Source of the DNA: Candidatus Woesearchaeota archaeon
Lineage (GTDB): Archaea; Nanobdellota; Nanobdellia; SCGC-AAA011-G17; ARS1403
Length of the DNA: 37,567 nt
Direction of reading: 5' to 3'
Assembly (NCBI GenBank): GCA_016181275.1
Contig: JACOZQ010000027.1
Coordinates: 1-37,567 of the forward strand
Positions 14,229-23,135 of the stretch are shown here, piece by piece. Numbering within the stretch: the first letter of the stretch is position 1; every line of letters begins with the position of its first letter. The notes beneath the pieces are model-generated. The model saw nothing but the letters and a program-made list of their open reading frames with translations, was not told the DNA's origin and made no database searches. Both the position numbers and the translations under genes were made by a program.

Positions 14229-16786
14229 TTGCTCACAGCCTCCCTCACAATTTTTCTGACATTAATTGTGCCAGCTTCTGATTTTGAAATATCAATATTG
14301 TCGTCGCCATAATTAAACTGGACAATTGCTTTGTTTGCAGTTCTTACAGTCTGATCGTATTCAACTTTTAAATCCTGCAAGGCATTGGCCAGTCTTCTAT
14401 ATAAGTATCCTGATTTTGGAGTTCTCAAGGCAGTGTCCATGAGAGAATCTCTTCCGGTCATTGCATGGAAGAAGAATTCATATGGTTTTAATCCCTGCTT
14501 GAATCCATTTTTAACAAATCCATGAGGAGCAGCTCCGAGATCATCTTTCTGGAATATTGGCAATACTCTTTTCTTATATCCATGATTTATTCTTTGTCCT
14601 CTCAAAGCCTGCTGCCCGACGCTGCCGGCTATCTGAGCTAAATTGAGCTCATTCCCTCTTGCTCCAGAAGTTGCCATTACAATTGTAGGATTATTTTTGT
14701 TAGAGTTTTCAGCAACCAAGTTACCGACTTTATTTCTCGCTTTATTCAAGACTTCCAGGATTTTCAGCTCAAGAGTTTCTCTCAAAGTTTTGCTTGGATA
14801 TGCTTCCAATTCTCCTTTTTTATCTCCCTCGATAAGCGAATCAACTTTTTTCAAAGCATCATCCATCAGGTTATTTATTTCAGAAAATATTTTTTCGTCG
14901 ACATCAGTATCCACCAAGCCAGTTGTAAAACCATAGTTTGTTACGATTCTTATTCCTAATTTTGAAATATTGTTTAATATTCTCAATGCAGTTTCAGGAC
15001 CATATTGGATATATAAGCTTCTCAACAAGTCTCCAGATTCTTTCCCTATAATGGCCCTGTCGACAATCCCTTTCTCAAGATTTCCTTTCCTGACAATTAC
15101 AGTGCTGTCCTCTGCTCCTCTCTTATAAGACAAGTTATATCCAACAAAGTTGAAATCTTTGGGAAGCAAAGTGCTCAACAGCTGCTTTCCATTTATTGTT
15201 TTTGTTTTTGGGAATCCTGAAAAGTCCTCCCACCCTATGCTCAATAATAATTCAATTGCTTCTTCTCTTGAAAATTCCATGTTTCTAGTCAATAGAAAAT
15301 TTCCGGTTATAGAATCTTGGATGCATGCAATTATATTCAAACCATTTTTTGGAGTGATGATATTATGCTGGACATGCATTAATATTTCTGCTTCAGCTCG
15401 TGCTTCTTCATTTTGTGGAATATGAATATTCATCTCGTCTCCGTCGAAGTCAGCATTATAAGGAGTACAAACACTAGGGTTTAGCCTGAAGCTTTTTCCT
15501 GGAAGAACTTTTATCTTGTGGCACATTATGCTCATTCTATGCAAACTCGGCTGCCTGTTGAATATGCAGACATCCCCATCCATCAAATGCCTCTCGACAA
15601 TATACCCCTCCTGCAGTTCATCAAGCAGGGATTCAACAGTTTCGTCAGTTATTTTTTTCTTTTTCCCGTCGAGCCTTACAACGTAGTTAGCTCCAGGATA
15701 AGTCTTAGCTCCTCTCTTTACAAATTCTTTCAATCTTGCAATGTTCCAGCTAGTTACTCTTTCATTTACCGTTAATTCCATTGCCACTTCGAGAGGAACG
15801 CCAACTTCTCCGAGCTGGATTTGAGGATCAGGGCTTACTAATGTTCTAGCAGAATAATTTACTCTTTTCCCTGTTAAGTTATGCCTGAATCTTCCTTCTT
15901 TGCTTTTTATTCTTTCAGTCAAAGTTTTCAATGGTTCTCCAGATCTATGACGAGCAGGAGGAACAGACGCAGTCGTATTATCAAAAAAGGTCGTGATGTG
16001 GTATTGCAGCAAATCCCATAAATCTTCAATTATGATTTCAGGAGCCCCTGCATTTATGTTTTCAAATAATCTTTGGTTTATTCTTACTATATCTCCTAAT
16101 TTATGTGTTAGATCATCTTCGCTTCTCTCTCCAGATTCTAATGTTATGCTTGGCCTGATTGTAACGGGAGGGATGAGCATGTTAGTCAGCACAAGCCACT
16201 CTGGTCTGGCAGCCTTGGGATTGAATCCAAGAAGAGCAACATCCTCGTCGCTGATTTTTTCAAGCCTTGCTCTTATTTCAATCGGGAAGATTCTCTTATC
16301 ATTTTCAAAAAACAAAGTTGGCTTTTCAATTCTTATTGAATATTGTTTTGCGTTGCATGAAGGGCATTTTTTTATATTCTTGCATTTTTCTTTCATCAGC
16401 TTGGCATTTTCTTTAGAGCCTTTTCTTTCGAGCATTTTTTCTCTTAAAGTAATATCTAATAATAATTTGTTGCATTCCCTGCAAGTGCACCTCAAAAATT
16501 CATGAATTACACTAGCTCCTTTTAGATAAATAACAGGACGGGCGAGATCGACAAATCCAAAATGACCCATGCATTCTTTCAATTTGCTTCCACAGCTCTT
16601 GCATCTCAATCCAGGATCGATGACTCCAAGGCGAATATCCATCAAGCCGCCGTCGACAGGATATCCCTCCTTATCATACAATTCAGGGGTGACTATCTTT
16701 GCAACGCTCATTTTTTTAACGTCCTCAGGGCTAAAAAAATTAAACTGAATGCTCCTTACTTTTTTATGAATATAATTTTCTGCCAT
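14225..16786 (-). CDS. rpoA1: RNA polymerase subunit A'
   Basis: The N-terminal part of the largest RNAP subunit, 853 residues. Visible: the zinc-binding N-terminus CKSCGSKLKECMGHFGFVDL and CTCRECNKLL...CPSCNAKQY, the switch and lid region KEGRFRHNLTGKRVNYSARTLVSPDPQIQLGEVGVP, the NRQPSLHRMSIMCHKIKVL element, and the catalytic Mg loop NADFDGDEMNIHIPQ with three Asp. GSVGQQALRGQRI and the bridge helix GRDSLMDTALRTPKSGYLYRRL follow. The protein ends at the usual archaeal A'/A'' split. It follows rpoB1 by 22 nt. Confidence 0.98.
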   Translation of the reverse strand: MAENYIHKKVRSIQFNFFSPEDVKKMSVAKIVTPELYDKEGYPVDGGLMDIRLGVIDPGLRCKSCGSKLKECMGHFGFVDLARPVIYLKGASVIHEFLRCTCRECNKLLLDITLREKMLERKGSKENAKLMKEKCKNIKKCPSCNAKQYSIRIEKPTLFFENDKRIFPIEIRARLEKISDEDVALLGFNPKAARPEWLVLTNMLIPPVTIRPSITLESGERSEDDLTHKLGDIVRINQRLFENINAGAPEIIIEDLWDLLQYHITTFFDNTTASVPPARHRSGEPLKTLTERIKSKEGRFRHNLTGKRVNYSARTLVSPDPQIQLGEVGVPLEVAMELTVNERVTSWNIARLKEFVKRGAKTYPGANYVVRLDGKKKKITDETVESLLDELQEGYIVERHLMDGDVCIFNRQPSLHRMSIMCHKIKVLPGKSFRLNPSVCTPYNADFDGDEMNIHIPQNEEARAEAEILMHVQHNIITPKNGLNIIACIQDSITGNFLLTRNMEFSREEAIELLLSIGWEDFSGFPKTKTINGKQLLSTLLPKDFNFVGYNLSYKRGAEDSTVIVRKGNLEKGIVDRAIIGKESGDLLRSLYIQYGPETALRILNNISKLGIRIVTNYGFTTGLVDTDVDEKIFSEINNLMDDALKKVDSLIEGDKKGELEAYPSKTLRETLELKILEVLNKARNKVGNLVAENSNKNNPTIVMATSGARGNELNLAQIAGSVGQQALRGQRINHGYKKRVLPIFQKDDLGAAPHGFVKNGFKQGLKPYEFFFHAMTGRDSLMDTALRTPKSGYLYRRLANALQDLKVEYDQTVRTANKAIVQFNYGDDNIDISKSEAGTINVRKIVREAVSK

Positions 16787-16808
16787 TTTAGTTTTATTTA
16801 TTTTTGTT

Positions 16809-18611
16809 TCAGTATTTGTCCTCCAATATCAATTTTGGATTTATGCACATGCTTTTTAATTCATCAAGCAGCAATTTGAATGCGTAGCTCAGCTCAATTG
16901 CATTTATCTCGACATTGTCGCCGCATCTCGTGCAATACTGCCTGTTTCTAAATGAATCATTAACAGCAAGCAGGCCACAGTTCTCACAGACGTAAATTGT
17001 TGTCTTGTCAGAATCAAATCTCTCTTTTAGTAATAATGAAGCTCCATGAGCTACTAAGCAATCTTTCTCCATCTCTCCCAGCCTTAATCCTCCTCCTTTA
17101 CTTCTTCCTTCAATCGGCTGTCTTGTTAATAGTTGAATTCTTCCAGAAGCTCTTGCATGCAGTTTATTAGCAACCATATGCTTTAATTTTAAATAGTACA
17201 TGTTTCCGATATAAATTCTGACTTTATATCTCTCACCAGTAACTCCATTATACATTGTTTCGGTTCCATCATCTCTAAAACCTAATTCAAGTAATTCTTG
17301 TCTCAAACCTTTTTCAGGCTCGGCATCGAATGTAGTTCCGTCGACAATTCTTCCAGATAAGCTTCCGACTTTTCCAGCAAGAATCTCTATTAAGTGGCTT
17401 ACAGTCATCCTGTTTGGAATTGAATGAGGGCTGTGGATAATATCAGGGCTAATTCCCTTTGATGAAAATGGAAGATCAATGCTTGGGACTGTCAATCCAA
17501 TTACACCTTTCTGTCCGTGTCTTGATGTAAATTTGTCGCCGATTTCAGGTATTCTTTGATCTCTCAATCTTGCCTGCACTAGCTTGTTTCCTTCTTCATT
17601 ATCGGTGAGAATAACCATATCAACTACACCAGCTTCTCCATGTTTTACAATTGTGCTGCTCTCTCTTCTTGTGCTTGCAGAAAAAGAGAATTCTTCCATC
17701 TCTCCTAAAAATCTTGGTGGGCTTGTTTTTCCAATTATAACATCATCTGCTTTCAATTTCTGCCCGGTGTAAACAATGCCATCATTTTCAAGATACCTAT
17801 AATCTTTTTCGCTTTTATAACCTCTAACTTCTTTATTTGGAATTCCGATTTCATCCATTAAACCGCCGGAGTATCTCAATTCCTCAACTGCATACGGCCT
17901 GAAGTAAGTGCTCCTTGCAAGACCTCTCTCAATGCTACTCTTGTTGAATATTATAGCATCTTCCATATTATATCCTTCATAGCACATCTCAGCTATCACG
18001 ACATTAAAGCCACTAGGATGCTTGTCATAATTGGAGATGCCGGCCATGAATGAGCTCACAATCGGCATCTGAGGAGAATGCAATACACTTACATCTGTAT
18101 CCATCCTCAATAAATAATTCGCAAGATACAAGCCAAGAGCATGCTTCTGATTTTTGCTTCCCCCATTTAGTCTTGCAGCTGCATCATAATTTGCATATGG
18201 GACAAGAGAAGTTGTAACTCCTAATATCGTTATAGCTCCTAATTCGAGATGCGTATACTTCTCGGTCAATTCATCTTCATTCAAAGCAATCAAAGAATTC
18301 TCTTCTTCTCCAGCATCAAGATACTCTATTACTCCATCTTTTATTAAGTTATCCCAGGTTATCTCATTATTCAGCAATTTATCGGTGTATTCCTTTGTCA
18401 ATTTGCTTTTCCCATTTTCCACGACGATTAAAGGCCTTCTCGCCCTCCCGTCAGATATGTTTAAAAATAATTCATCAAATTCCTCGTCGTAAAAAATATT
18501 CAGGCTTCTTAAAAATTCTTTTTCTCTTCTTTCTTTTTTCAAGTTAGAAATGAATTCTTTGACGTTGTCTACTTTTCCAGAATAAACTTCGTCTAGAAAA
18601 ATGTCAGTCAT
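16809..18611 (-). CDS. rpoB1: RNA polymerase subunit B'
   Basis: The C-terminal part of the second-largest RNAP subunit, 600 residues, encoded separately from B''. Motifs: GYNMEDAIIFNKSSIERGLARSTYF, DKFTSRHGQKGVIGLTVP, SPHSIPNRMTVSHLIEILAGK, MYYLKLKHMVANKLHARASGRIQLLTRQPIEGRSKGGGLRLGEMEKDCLVAHGASLLLKERF, and the C-terminal zinc ribbon CENCGLLAV...YCTRCGD. The start overlaps the rpoB2 stop by 4 nt, and AGGAGG lies 6 nt before the ATG. B is split in only some archaea, including methanogens and haloarchaea. Confidence 0.98.
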   Translation of the reverse strand: MTDIFLDEVYSGKVDNVKEFISNLKKERREKEFLRSLNIFYDEEFDELFLNISDGRARRPLIVVENGKSKLTKEYTDKLLNNEITWDNLIKDGVIEYLDAGEEENSLIALNEDELTEKYTHLELGAITILGVTTSLVPYANYDAAARLNGGSKNQKHALGLYLANYLLRMDTDVSVLHSPQMPIVSSFMAGISNYDKHPSGFNVVIAEMCYEGYNMEDAIIFNKSSIERGLARSTYFRPYAVEELRYSGGLMDEIGIPNKEVRGYKSEKDYRYLENDGIVYTGQKLKADDVIIGKTSPPRFLGEMEEFSFSASTRRESSTIVKHGEAGVVDMVILTDNEEGNKLVQARLRDQRIPEIGDKFTSRHGQKGVIGLTVPSIDLPFSSKGISPDIIHSPHSIPNRMTVSHLIEILAGKVGSLSGRIVDGTTFDAEPEKGLRQELLELGFRDDGTETMYNGVTGERYKVRIYIGNMYYLKLKHMVANKLHARASGRIQLLTRQPIEGRSKGGGLRLGEMEKDCLVAHGASLLLKERFDSDKTTIYVCENCGLLAVNDSFRNRQYCTRCGDNVEINAIELSYAFKLLLDELKSMCINPKLILEDKY

Positions 18612-20134
18612 CTTTTTCCTCCTGAATTTTTAGAATTCGAGCTTATTCCATTTTTTTGGATTCCCAATTTATCAAGTACTTCTATTACTTTTTCTTTTTC
18701 AACATCATCATGAGAAACAGTGGACAGCATTGCAAGGTTTTTTCTCAAGCCAATCGAGGTTCCTTCAGGAGTTTCAATAGGGCATAATTTACCCCAATGA
18801 GTTCCGTGCAAAGCCCTTGCTTCGAAATTTTCTTGAGTGCTGCTCAGCAAGCTGACGACTCTTGAGAGATGGCTCATAGCTCCAAGATAATTTGTCCTGT
18901 CAATATTCTGGCTGACTCCCTGCCTTCCACCAGGCCATCCTCCAGTTGCCATCGCGCTAGTAATCCTGCTAGTTAACAATTTATCTCTTATGATTATTTT
19001 TATGCTGTTGAACTTTCCTCTTTTTACAAGCCTCTGGAAATTGTACAGCATGTCATTAACTAAAACCCGCATATTAACTCTTAATAAATCTGCAAGCAAA
19101 TCTCCTGGCAGTTTTATTCTTTTATTCGAATAATGATCTTTATCAGTCAAACTTTTTCCATCTTTTGCAACCATTAAAAATCTCTTTATCATCTTGCATA
19201 AATTATATGCCTTGTCAATTCTATTTTCAGGCTTGTTTCCTAGATGAGGCAGCAAATATCTGTCTAAAAATTCTCTTGCTCTTTCAATTTTTATTTCTCT
19301 GCTCTGGGTTATACCAATTTGTTTTCCCAAGAAATCCAATGCATCTTCCTCTGTTTTCCATTCAATTCCCTTGTATAAATTTATAAAAAGATCTTCATAA
19401 TCCTTTTCAGAATTTATCATATTAGTTATTTCTTGATCGTTCGCCATGCCAAGTGCTTTTATTACAGCAATTATTGGGACCCTCTTGAATCTTGTAAATG
19501 ATAAGTATAAAGTCCCATCTTTCATCTGCTCAACCAAGTGGGGAATTCTTAAAGCGCCTGATTCAGAAAAAACCCTTAATGTATACCTGCTTGGTCCGAT
19601 GTTGGCTTTATCAACAAACATCTTGTTGCTCGCTAAATCCTCCACCATAATCAAAACCCTTTCATTCCCATTCAAAATAAAATAGCCGCCGCAGTCATCA
19701 GGATCTTCTCCAACTTCAATTAATTCATCTCTTTTCAAACCATTTAGATTACAGTGCTTGCTCCTTACCATTATAGGAATCTTTCCAATTTGGGTTGTGA
19801 AATTTTCTATCTGCAAACCGTCGACATAGGCGCTAACTTCTAAAAACAATGGAGCTGCATAAGTCAAGCTTCTTAATCTGGCTTCCATTGGAAAAACATT
19901 TCTCTTGCTTCCATCAGCTTCTATTAGCTGAGGCTCGCCAACCCATATCTTATTCAGCTTTATTAAGAAGTCCTCGACGTTTTCAGGAGTTATAGTGGGA
20001 CGAATTTCTCCAACTTCCTCAATTATCTTAATTAATTCTTTATCAATGAAGTTGTCAAATGATTTTATGTTTGCCTCTATGAAGCTCCTGTTCTCAAAAT
20101 ATTTTGCAATTAATTTTTTATAATTCTCAACCAA
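18608..20134 (-). CDS. rpoB2: RNA polymerase subunit B''
   Basis: The N-terminal part of the second-largest RNAP subunit, 508 residues. It contains GYFILNGNERVLIMVEDLASN, DKDHYSNKRIKLPGDLLADLLR, the fork region GGWPGGRQGVSQNIDRTNYLGAMSHLSRV and ends just after HGTHWGKLCPIETPEGTSIGLRKNLAML, the customary B''/B' break. The last 20 residues (KNGISSNSKNSGGKR) are low-complexity. It starts 1 nt after rpoH. The split with B' is a true gene boundary: an overlapping ATG with its own SD, not a frameshift. Confidence 0.98.
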   Translation of the reverse strand: MVENYKKLIAKYFENRSFIEANIKSFDNFIDKELIKIIEEVGEIRPTITPENVEDFLIKLNKIWVGEPQLIEADGSKRNVFPMEARLRSLTYAAPLFLEVSAYVDGLQIENFTTQIGKIPIMVRSKHCNLNGLKRDELIEVGEDPDDCGGYFILNGNERVLIMVEDLASNKMFVDKANIGPSRYTLRVFSESGALRIPHLVEQMKDGTLYLSFTRFKRVPIIAVIKALGMANDQEITNMINSEKDYEDLFINLYKGIEWKTEEDALDFLGKQIGITQSREIKIERAREFLDRYLLPHLGNKPENRIDKAYNLCKMIKRFLMVAKDGKSLTDKDHYSNKRIKLPGDLLADLLRVNMRVLVNDMLYNFQRLVKRGKFNSIKIIIRDKLLTSRITSAMATGGWPGGRQGVSQNIDRTNYLGAMSHLSRVVSLLSSTQENFEARALHGTHWGKLCPIETPEGTSIGLRKNLAMLSTVSHDDVEKEKVIEVLDKLGIQKNGISSNSKNSGGKR

Positions 20135-20135
20135 T

Positions 20136-20399
20136 TTACCCTCTTACAACCCTATAAAATTTTGCTTTATTTACAGTAGCACTAGGCCTTTCAACTTCAA
20201 TAATATCTCCGTTATCAACTTCTAATGATTTCAGTGCAGGATCTTTTTTCAGAATAATCGGTAGCTGCCTCTTGCTAACATTATATTTTTTTAGAATTTC
20301 TTCGGCAGATTTCTCATCCAGTTTTACATGCTTCAAGAGCAAGATATGATCTTGATTTGTTGATTGTTTGACAGCCAACTTAGCCTCCAGCGCTCCCAC
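20136..20399 (-). CDS. rpoH: RNA polymerase subunit H
   Basis: The archaeal H subunit (Rpb5 C-terminal homologue), 87 residues, forms part of the RNAP jaw. The sequence HVKLDEKSAEEILKKYNVSKRQLPIILKKDPALKSLEVDNGDIIEVERPSATVNKAKFYRVVRG matches the family pattern ending in YRxV. The start codon is GTG: the in-frame region upstream meets a stop without any ATG. It is the first gene of the RNAP operon, after a leader of roughly 80 nt from the predicted start site. Confidence 0.95.
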   Translation of the reverse strand: MGALEAKLAVKQSTNQDHILLLKHVKLDEKSAEEILKKYNVSKRQLPIILKKDPALKSLEVDNGDIIEVERPSATVNKAKFYRVVRG

Positions 20400-20503
20400 T
20401 AATTGTTTATCAATTATAATTGAATATTATGAAAGTTAGTTCTCTCTAAATTGACAAAAATTGAAGTGAATTTGAGCATCTTATCAAAAAATCTAACCAA
20501 AAC

Positions 20504-20519
20504 TTTATAAAGGTTTCGG
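20504..20519 (-). promoter_or_regulatory. BRE/TATA promoter of the RNA polymerase operon
   Basis: The minus strand reads CCGAAACCTTTATAAAG. CGAAAC-type purine-rich sequence directly upstream of TTTATAAA matches a BRE plus TATA box. The predicted start is near 20480, so the rpoH transcript would carry a leader of about 80 nt, unlike the leaderless arrangement seen at many other genes here. Confidence 0.65.
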
Positions 20520-20611
20520 TAGAAATTTGTAAACAAAAATCAAAATGCTTACACTGGCAAGAACTAAAAATTCCTCTAATTTCTCTTTTTAATTTTCAAA
20601 ATAGAGTTTAA

Positions 20612-20647
20612 GGAAAGGCAAATGGAAAACTTTGTTGTCCATCAGCG
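20612..20647 (-). repeat. Dispersed hairpin repeat, copy 3
   Basis: The plus strand begins with the 19-nt core GGAAAGGCAAATGGAAAAC, then TTTGTTGTCCATCAGCG. TGGAAAAC and GTTGTCCA pair with one mismatch. On the minus strand it begins about 20 nt after the tRNA-Lys CCA end, so it may mark the tRNA transcript's 3' end. Confidence 0.8.
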
Positions 20648-20666
20648 TCGGCAAAATTTAAATTTA

Positions 20667-20773
20667 TGGCGGGCCCGACGCGATTTGAACGCGCGACCCA
20701 TAGCTTTCTTCTCCTCATCAAAAAGAAAAGTTTGCTAAAAGGCTATTGCTCTACCAAGCTGAGCTACGGGCCC
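20667..20773 (-). tRNA. tRNA-Lys(UUU) with a 30-nt intron
   Basis: All cloverleaf parts are visible on the minus strand: acceptor GGGCCCG/CGGGCCC, D-arm GCTC-AGCTTGGTA-GAGC, anticodon stem ATAGC/GCTAT, T-arm GCGCG-TTCAAAT-CGCGT, and G73 followed by an encoded CCA. The anticodon loop is CTTTTA+A with anticodon TTT. A 30-nt intron (20706-20735) sits after position 37. CTTT pairs with GAAG near the intron 3' end, flanked by 3-nt bulges TA|G and AA|A, the bulge-helix-bulge cut by archaeal splicing endonuclease. Confidence 0.95.
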
Positions 20774-20825
20774 AATGGAAATAAAAAAGAAAAAGTTACT
20801 TTAAATTCTTTTTGGTGAATGTTTT

Positions 20826-21320
20826 TTAGATCAATTCAGTTACTTTGAATTTTATTTCTACCTCTCCAGTTCCAGAAGCAGTAGCTCCAACGCATAAATT
20901 TCTGCTTTCTCCTTCAAGCTTCTCGTCGACAATCATAACATTGCTTCCTTCATCACTGTCAATTATTTTATATTCATCACCCTGCGCTTTCAACAAACAA
21001 TCTTTGTCAGTCATAACTTCAATTTTTAAATCTCTATCAGAATTTACTTCAACTTTATAACCAGCATTTTTCTTCTGCGCGAATATAACATTAGTAAAAT
21101 CAAAGGGTGCATTTCCAGCTTGAACATATCTTACTCTGTCAACTAAAACCCTCCCTTCATCGCCGATGAAATCAGCTTTCTTCTCCTCATTATTGTCATT
21201 GTTTTGAGAAGGCCCGTTAATTATATTTATAGGACTAGCAGGTTTTTCTTTGCTGCATCCAGCTCCAATAACAAGGAATGCAAGCAGAAATATTCCAAAT
21301 ATAATGAAAAATTTTTTCAT
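20826..21320 (-). CDS. Predicted lipoprotein, 164 aa
   Basis: I do not recognise the family. The N-terminus MKKFFIIFGIFLLAFLVIGAGCSK is a signal peptide ending in a lipobox-like VIGAGC, so the mature protein would start at Cys22 and be lipid-anchored outside the membrane. A disordered linker follows (PASPINIINGPSQNNDNNEEKK), then a beta-rich domain: VRYVQAGNAPFDFTNVIFAQKKNAGYKVEVNSDRDLKIEVMTDKDCLLKAQGDEYKIIDSDEGSNVMIVDEKL...GEVEIKFKVTEL. It could be a small extracytoplasmic beta-sandwich. Gene is transcribed alone. Confidence 0.75.
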   Translation of the reverse strand: MKKFFIIFGIFLLAFLVIGAGCSKEKPASPINIINGPSQNNDNNEEKKADFIGDEGRVLVDRVRYVQAGNAPFDFTNVIFAQKKNAGYKVEVNSDRDLKIEVMTDKDCLLKAQGDEYKIIDSDEGSNVMIVDEKLEGESRNLCVGATASGTGEVEIKFKVTELI

Positions 21321-21363
21321 AATCTCTGCAAAAAATAGCTAGCTTATATATCTTGTGGTGAAA

Positions 21364-21522
21364 TTAAAATTCCTTATATCCATTCAAGAAGCCGGCTTCA
21401 TATGACTTCATCTCATCATTGTCTAATGCGTCTTCAATAATCTCTTCTGGATAGTCTTCTTCATCAAACGGAAAATATTTTTCCATATCCCTAATTCTTT
21501 TTAATTTGAATTTCTTTTTCAT
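21364..21522 (-). CDS. Hypothetical small acidic protein, 52 aa
   Basis: The protein reads MKKKFKLKRIRDMEKYFPFDEEDYPEEIIEDALDNDEMKSYEAGFLNGYKEF, with a basic head and an acidic tail. I chose this Met rather than the track's start (21546) because GGGGGGTG lies 6 nt upstream. No known family. The EAGFLNGYKE end recalls helical tails of small archaeal proteins. It lies between the lipoprotein and the Lrp-type regulator, transcribed toward the lipoprotein. Confidence 0.55.
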   Translation of the reverse strand: MKKKFKLKRIRDMEKYFPFDEEDYPEEIIEDALDNDEMKSYEAGFLNGYKEF

Positions 21523-21656
21523 GATTTCACCCCCCACATAACACATAAAATAAGATTATATAAAAAATTACTCGAAAATATTCTAAACAATAGGGAATTA
21601 AAAATGATAAAGATTAAATATTTGTTCAATATAGTATTAAAGGTTAATTTTGCTAA

Positions 21657-22151
21657 ATGAAATTTATGAAAATAGATCAAACCGATAGAAAGATTTTGTC
21701 AATCTTGGTTGAAAATTCTAGGTTAAGCTATAGGCAGATAGCAAAGAAAATAAATGTTTCAGCTGCAACAGTTCTAAACAGAATTAGAAAATTAGAGGAA
21801 AATAAAATAATAAAAAATTACAGTAGTTTAATTGATCATAATAAAATTGGTTTTGAAATTACTGCAATAATAGAAATAAAATTGCATAAAGGAATAGAGC
21901 ATGTTGGAGACAAAGTTTATAATGAGCTCAAAGCAAACCCCTATATAATCTCTTTATACAGTGTTACGGGCCCCTATGATGTAATAGCAGTTACAAAGTT
22001 CAGAGATAGAGAAGAATTAAATATTTTCATAGAAAAAATGGCTAGTAATGAAAACATAGAAGATACAAATACTAAGTATGTTCTGAACACATTAAAAGAA
22101 AGCAGCTCAATAAAAATAGATCATCCCATATTTTCAGAAAAAATAATTTAA
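21657..22151 (+). CDS. Lrp/AsnC-family transcriptional regulator
   Basis: The 164-residue protein has the classic layout: an N-terminal HTH, MKIDQTDRKILSILVENSRLSYRQIAKKINVSAATVLNRIRKLEENKIIKNYSSLIDHNKIGFE, then a C-terminal RAM/AsnC ligand-binding domain (ITAIIEIKLHKGIEHVGDKVYNELKANPYIISLYSVTGPYDVIAVTKFRDREELNIFIEKMASNENIEDTNTKYVLNTLKE). Such proteins form octamers that respond to amino acids. Met1 or Met4 may be the start. It is convergent with the DsbA-like gene. No target is evident. Confidence 0.93.
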   Translation: MKFMKIDQTDRKILSILVENSRLSYRQIAKKINVSAATVLNRIRKLEENKIIKNYSSLIDHNKIGFEITAIIEIKLHKGIEHVGDKVYNELKANPYIISLYSVTGPYDVIAVTKFRDREELNIFIEKMASNENIEDTNTKYVLNTLKESSSIKIDHPIFSEKII

Positions 22152-22172
22152 AAAAATAAATAAAATAAGAAA

Positions 22173-22895
22173 TTAAAGCTGTGATTCAATAGCAGCTTGA
22201 AATGCAGCAAATGGCTGAGCTCCACTCAATGGCTGGTTACCAATTATAAAGTAAGGAGTTCCTTGTCCGCCAGCTCTTTGGGCGTCACTTGCATCTTTAT
22301 TGACTTCATTTGTATATTTTCCAGAATCTAAGCATTTATTGAAATCATCTGTTTTTAGCCCGAGCTCAGAAGCCCATTGTTTCAAACTATTAATACTTAA
22401 GCTTGCCTGTCTTTCAAAAATAACATCATGATACTCCCAAAATTTTCCTTGATCATCTGCGCATTCAGCAGCTTCAGCAGATTTCTGCGCCATAGGATGT
22501 ATGCTTGTTAATGGAAAATCTCTATAGACTAATTTTACTTTCCCAGTTTTAATATACTGCTCTTCTAGTTGCTTAATAGCATCATCCCTTGCTCTCTTGC
22601 AGAATGGACACTGAAAATCGCTGAATTCTATAATGGTCAGTTTAGCATTTTTATCTCCTAAAACAGGATCATCATCTATAAAGTCTTCGGCATTTACGCT
22701 TGCAATTCCAGTCGGTATGTCAGGAATATTAGGAATATCGACAGTACCTCCAGTCACGCTACTTCCAATTCCAAATCCTCCAGTGAAAAGAGAAATCACG
22801 AAAAGGGCAGCAAAAACAAAAGTGCCTATTTTCCACAAAGTAGTTTTTTTAAAAGTTATAGAACCAGAATCTTTTCCAACATTAAAATCTTCCAT
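22173..22895 (-). CDS. Membrane-anchored DsbA-like thiol oxidoreductase
   Basis: The 240-residue protein has an N-terminal transmembrane anchor (about 21-41, LWKIGTFVFAALFVISLFTGG) and a Gly/Pro-rich linker. A DsbA-family thioredoxin domain follows: DPVLGDKNAKLTIIEFSDFQCPFCKRARDD with redox Cys96 and Cys99 (CPFC), YRDFPLTSIHPMAQKSAEAAECADDQGKFWEYHDVIF, and the cis-Pro loop GTPYFIIGNQPLSGAQPF. It resembles archaeal and bacterial BdbD/Com1-like proteins, facing outward to form or isomerise disulfides. GGGGGT 9 nt before the ATG is its SD. No DsbB/VKOR partner is adjacent. Confidence 0.93.
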   Translation of the reverse strand: MEDFNVGKDSGSITFKKTTLWKIGTFVFAALFVISLFTGGFGIGSSVTGGTVDIPNIPDIPTGIASVNAEDFIDDDPVLGDKNAKLTIIEFSDFQCPFCKRARDDAIKQLEEQYIKTGKVKLVYRDFPLTSIHPMAQKSAEAAECADDQGKFWEYHDVIFERQASLSINSLKQWASELGLKTDDFNKCLDSGKYTNEVNKDASDAQRAGGQGTPYFIIGNQPLSGAQPFAAFQAAIESQL

Positions 22896-22994
22896 AATTT
22901 ATACCCCCTTATTTTTTAAGTAAAAAACCAACACATATAAAAATCTTTGTGTTTTTGAAAAATCATTTCACTTTTGGTTTAAATTAAAAATAAA

Positions 22995-23089
22995 CGCCGA
23001 CGACAGGATTTGAACCTGCATGTCTCACGACAAAGGTTTTCTTGTTTTCAATTCGAGACCTTCAAGCGACCAGATTGCTCAACGTCGGC
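22995..23089 (-). tRNA. tRNA-Ser(CGA) with a 13-nt intron
   Basis: Minus-strand cloverleaf: acceptor GCCGACG/CGTCGGC, D-arm GAGC/GCTT, anticodon stem AAGGT/ACCTT, anticodon loop CTCGAA+A with anticodon CGA, long variable arm TGTC-GTGA-GACA (class II, as expected for Ser), T-arm GCAGG-TTCAAAT-CCTGT, and discriminator G73. CCA is not encoded. A 13-nt intron, TTGAAAACAAGAA (23039-23051), follows position 37. The bulge-helix-bulge is imperfect: CTCG faces CAAG with one C-A mismatch. Confidence 0.92.
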
Positions 23090-23135
23090 ATGAATAAACA
23101 AAAGAAATTTAAGTTTTAAAATCTTTAGTTTTGAC

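Larger units (their letters stand above)
20400..20666. other. Intergenic region between tRNA-Lys and rpoH
   Basis: On the minus strand this 267-nt gap holds repeat copy 3 soon after the tRNA-Lys 3' end, A/T-rich sequence, the RNAP operon promoter near 20504-20519, and an untranslated leader of about 80 nt before the rpoH GTG. The leader has no ORF with a recognisable product. Confidence 0.5.

Noticed and set aside
15993-16505. 170-aa plus-strand ORF
   Set aside because: Antisense to the clearly coding rpoA1; a shadow ORF.
18590-18625. Frameshift joining rpoB2 and rpoB1 into one gene
   Set aside because: B'' ends soon after the customary split motif, and B' has its own AGGAGG site and ATG; a genuine split is the better reading.
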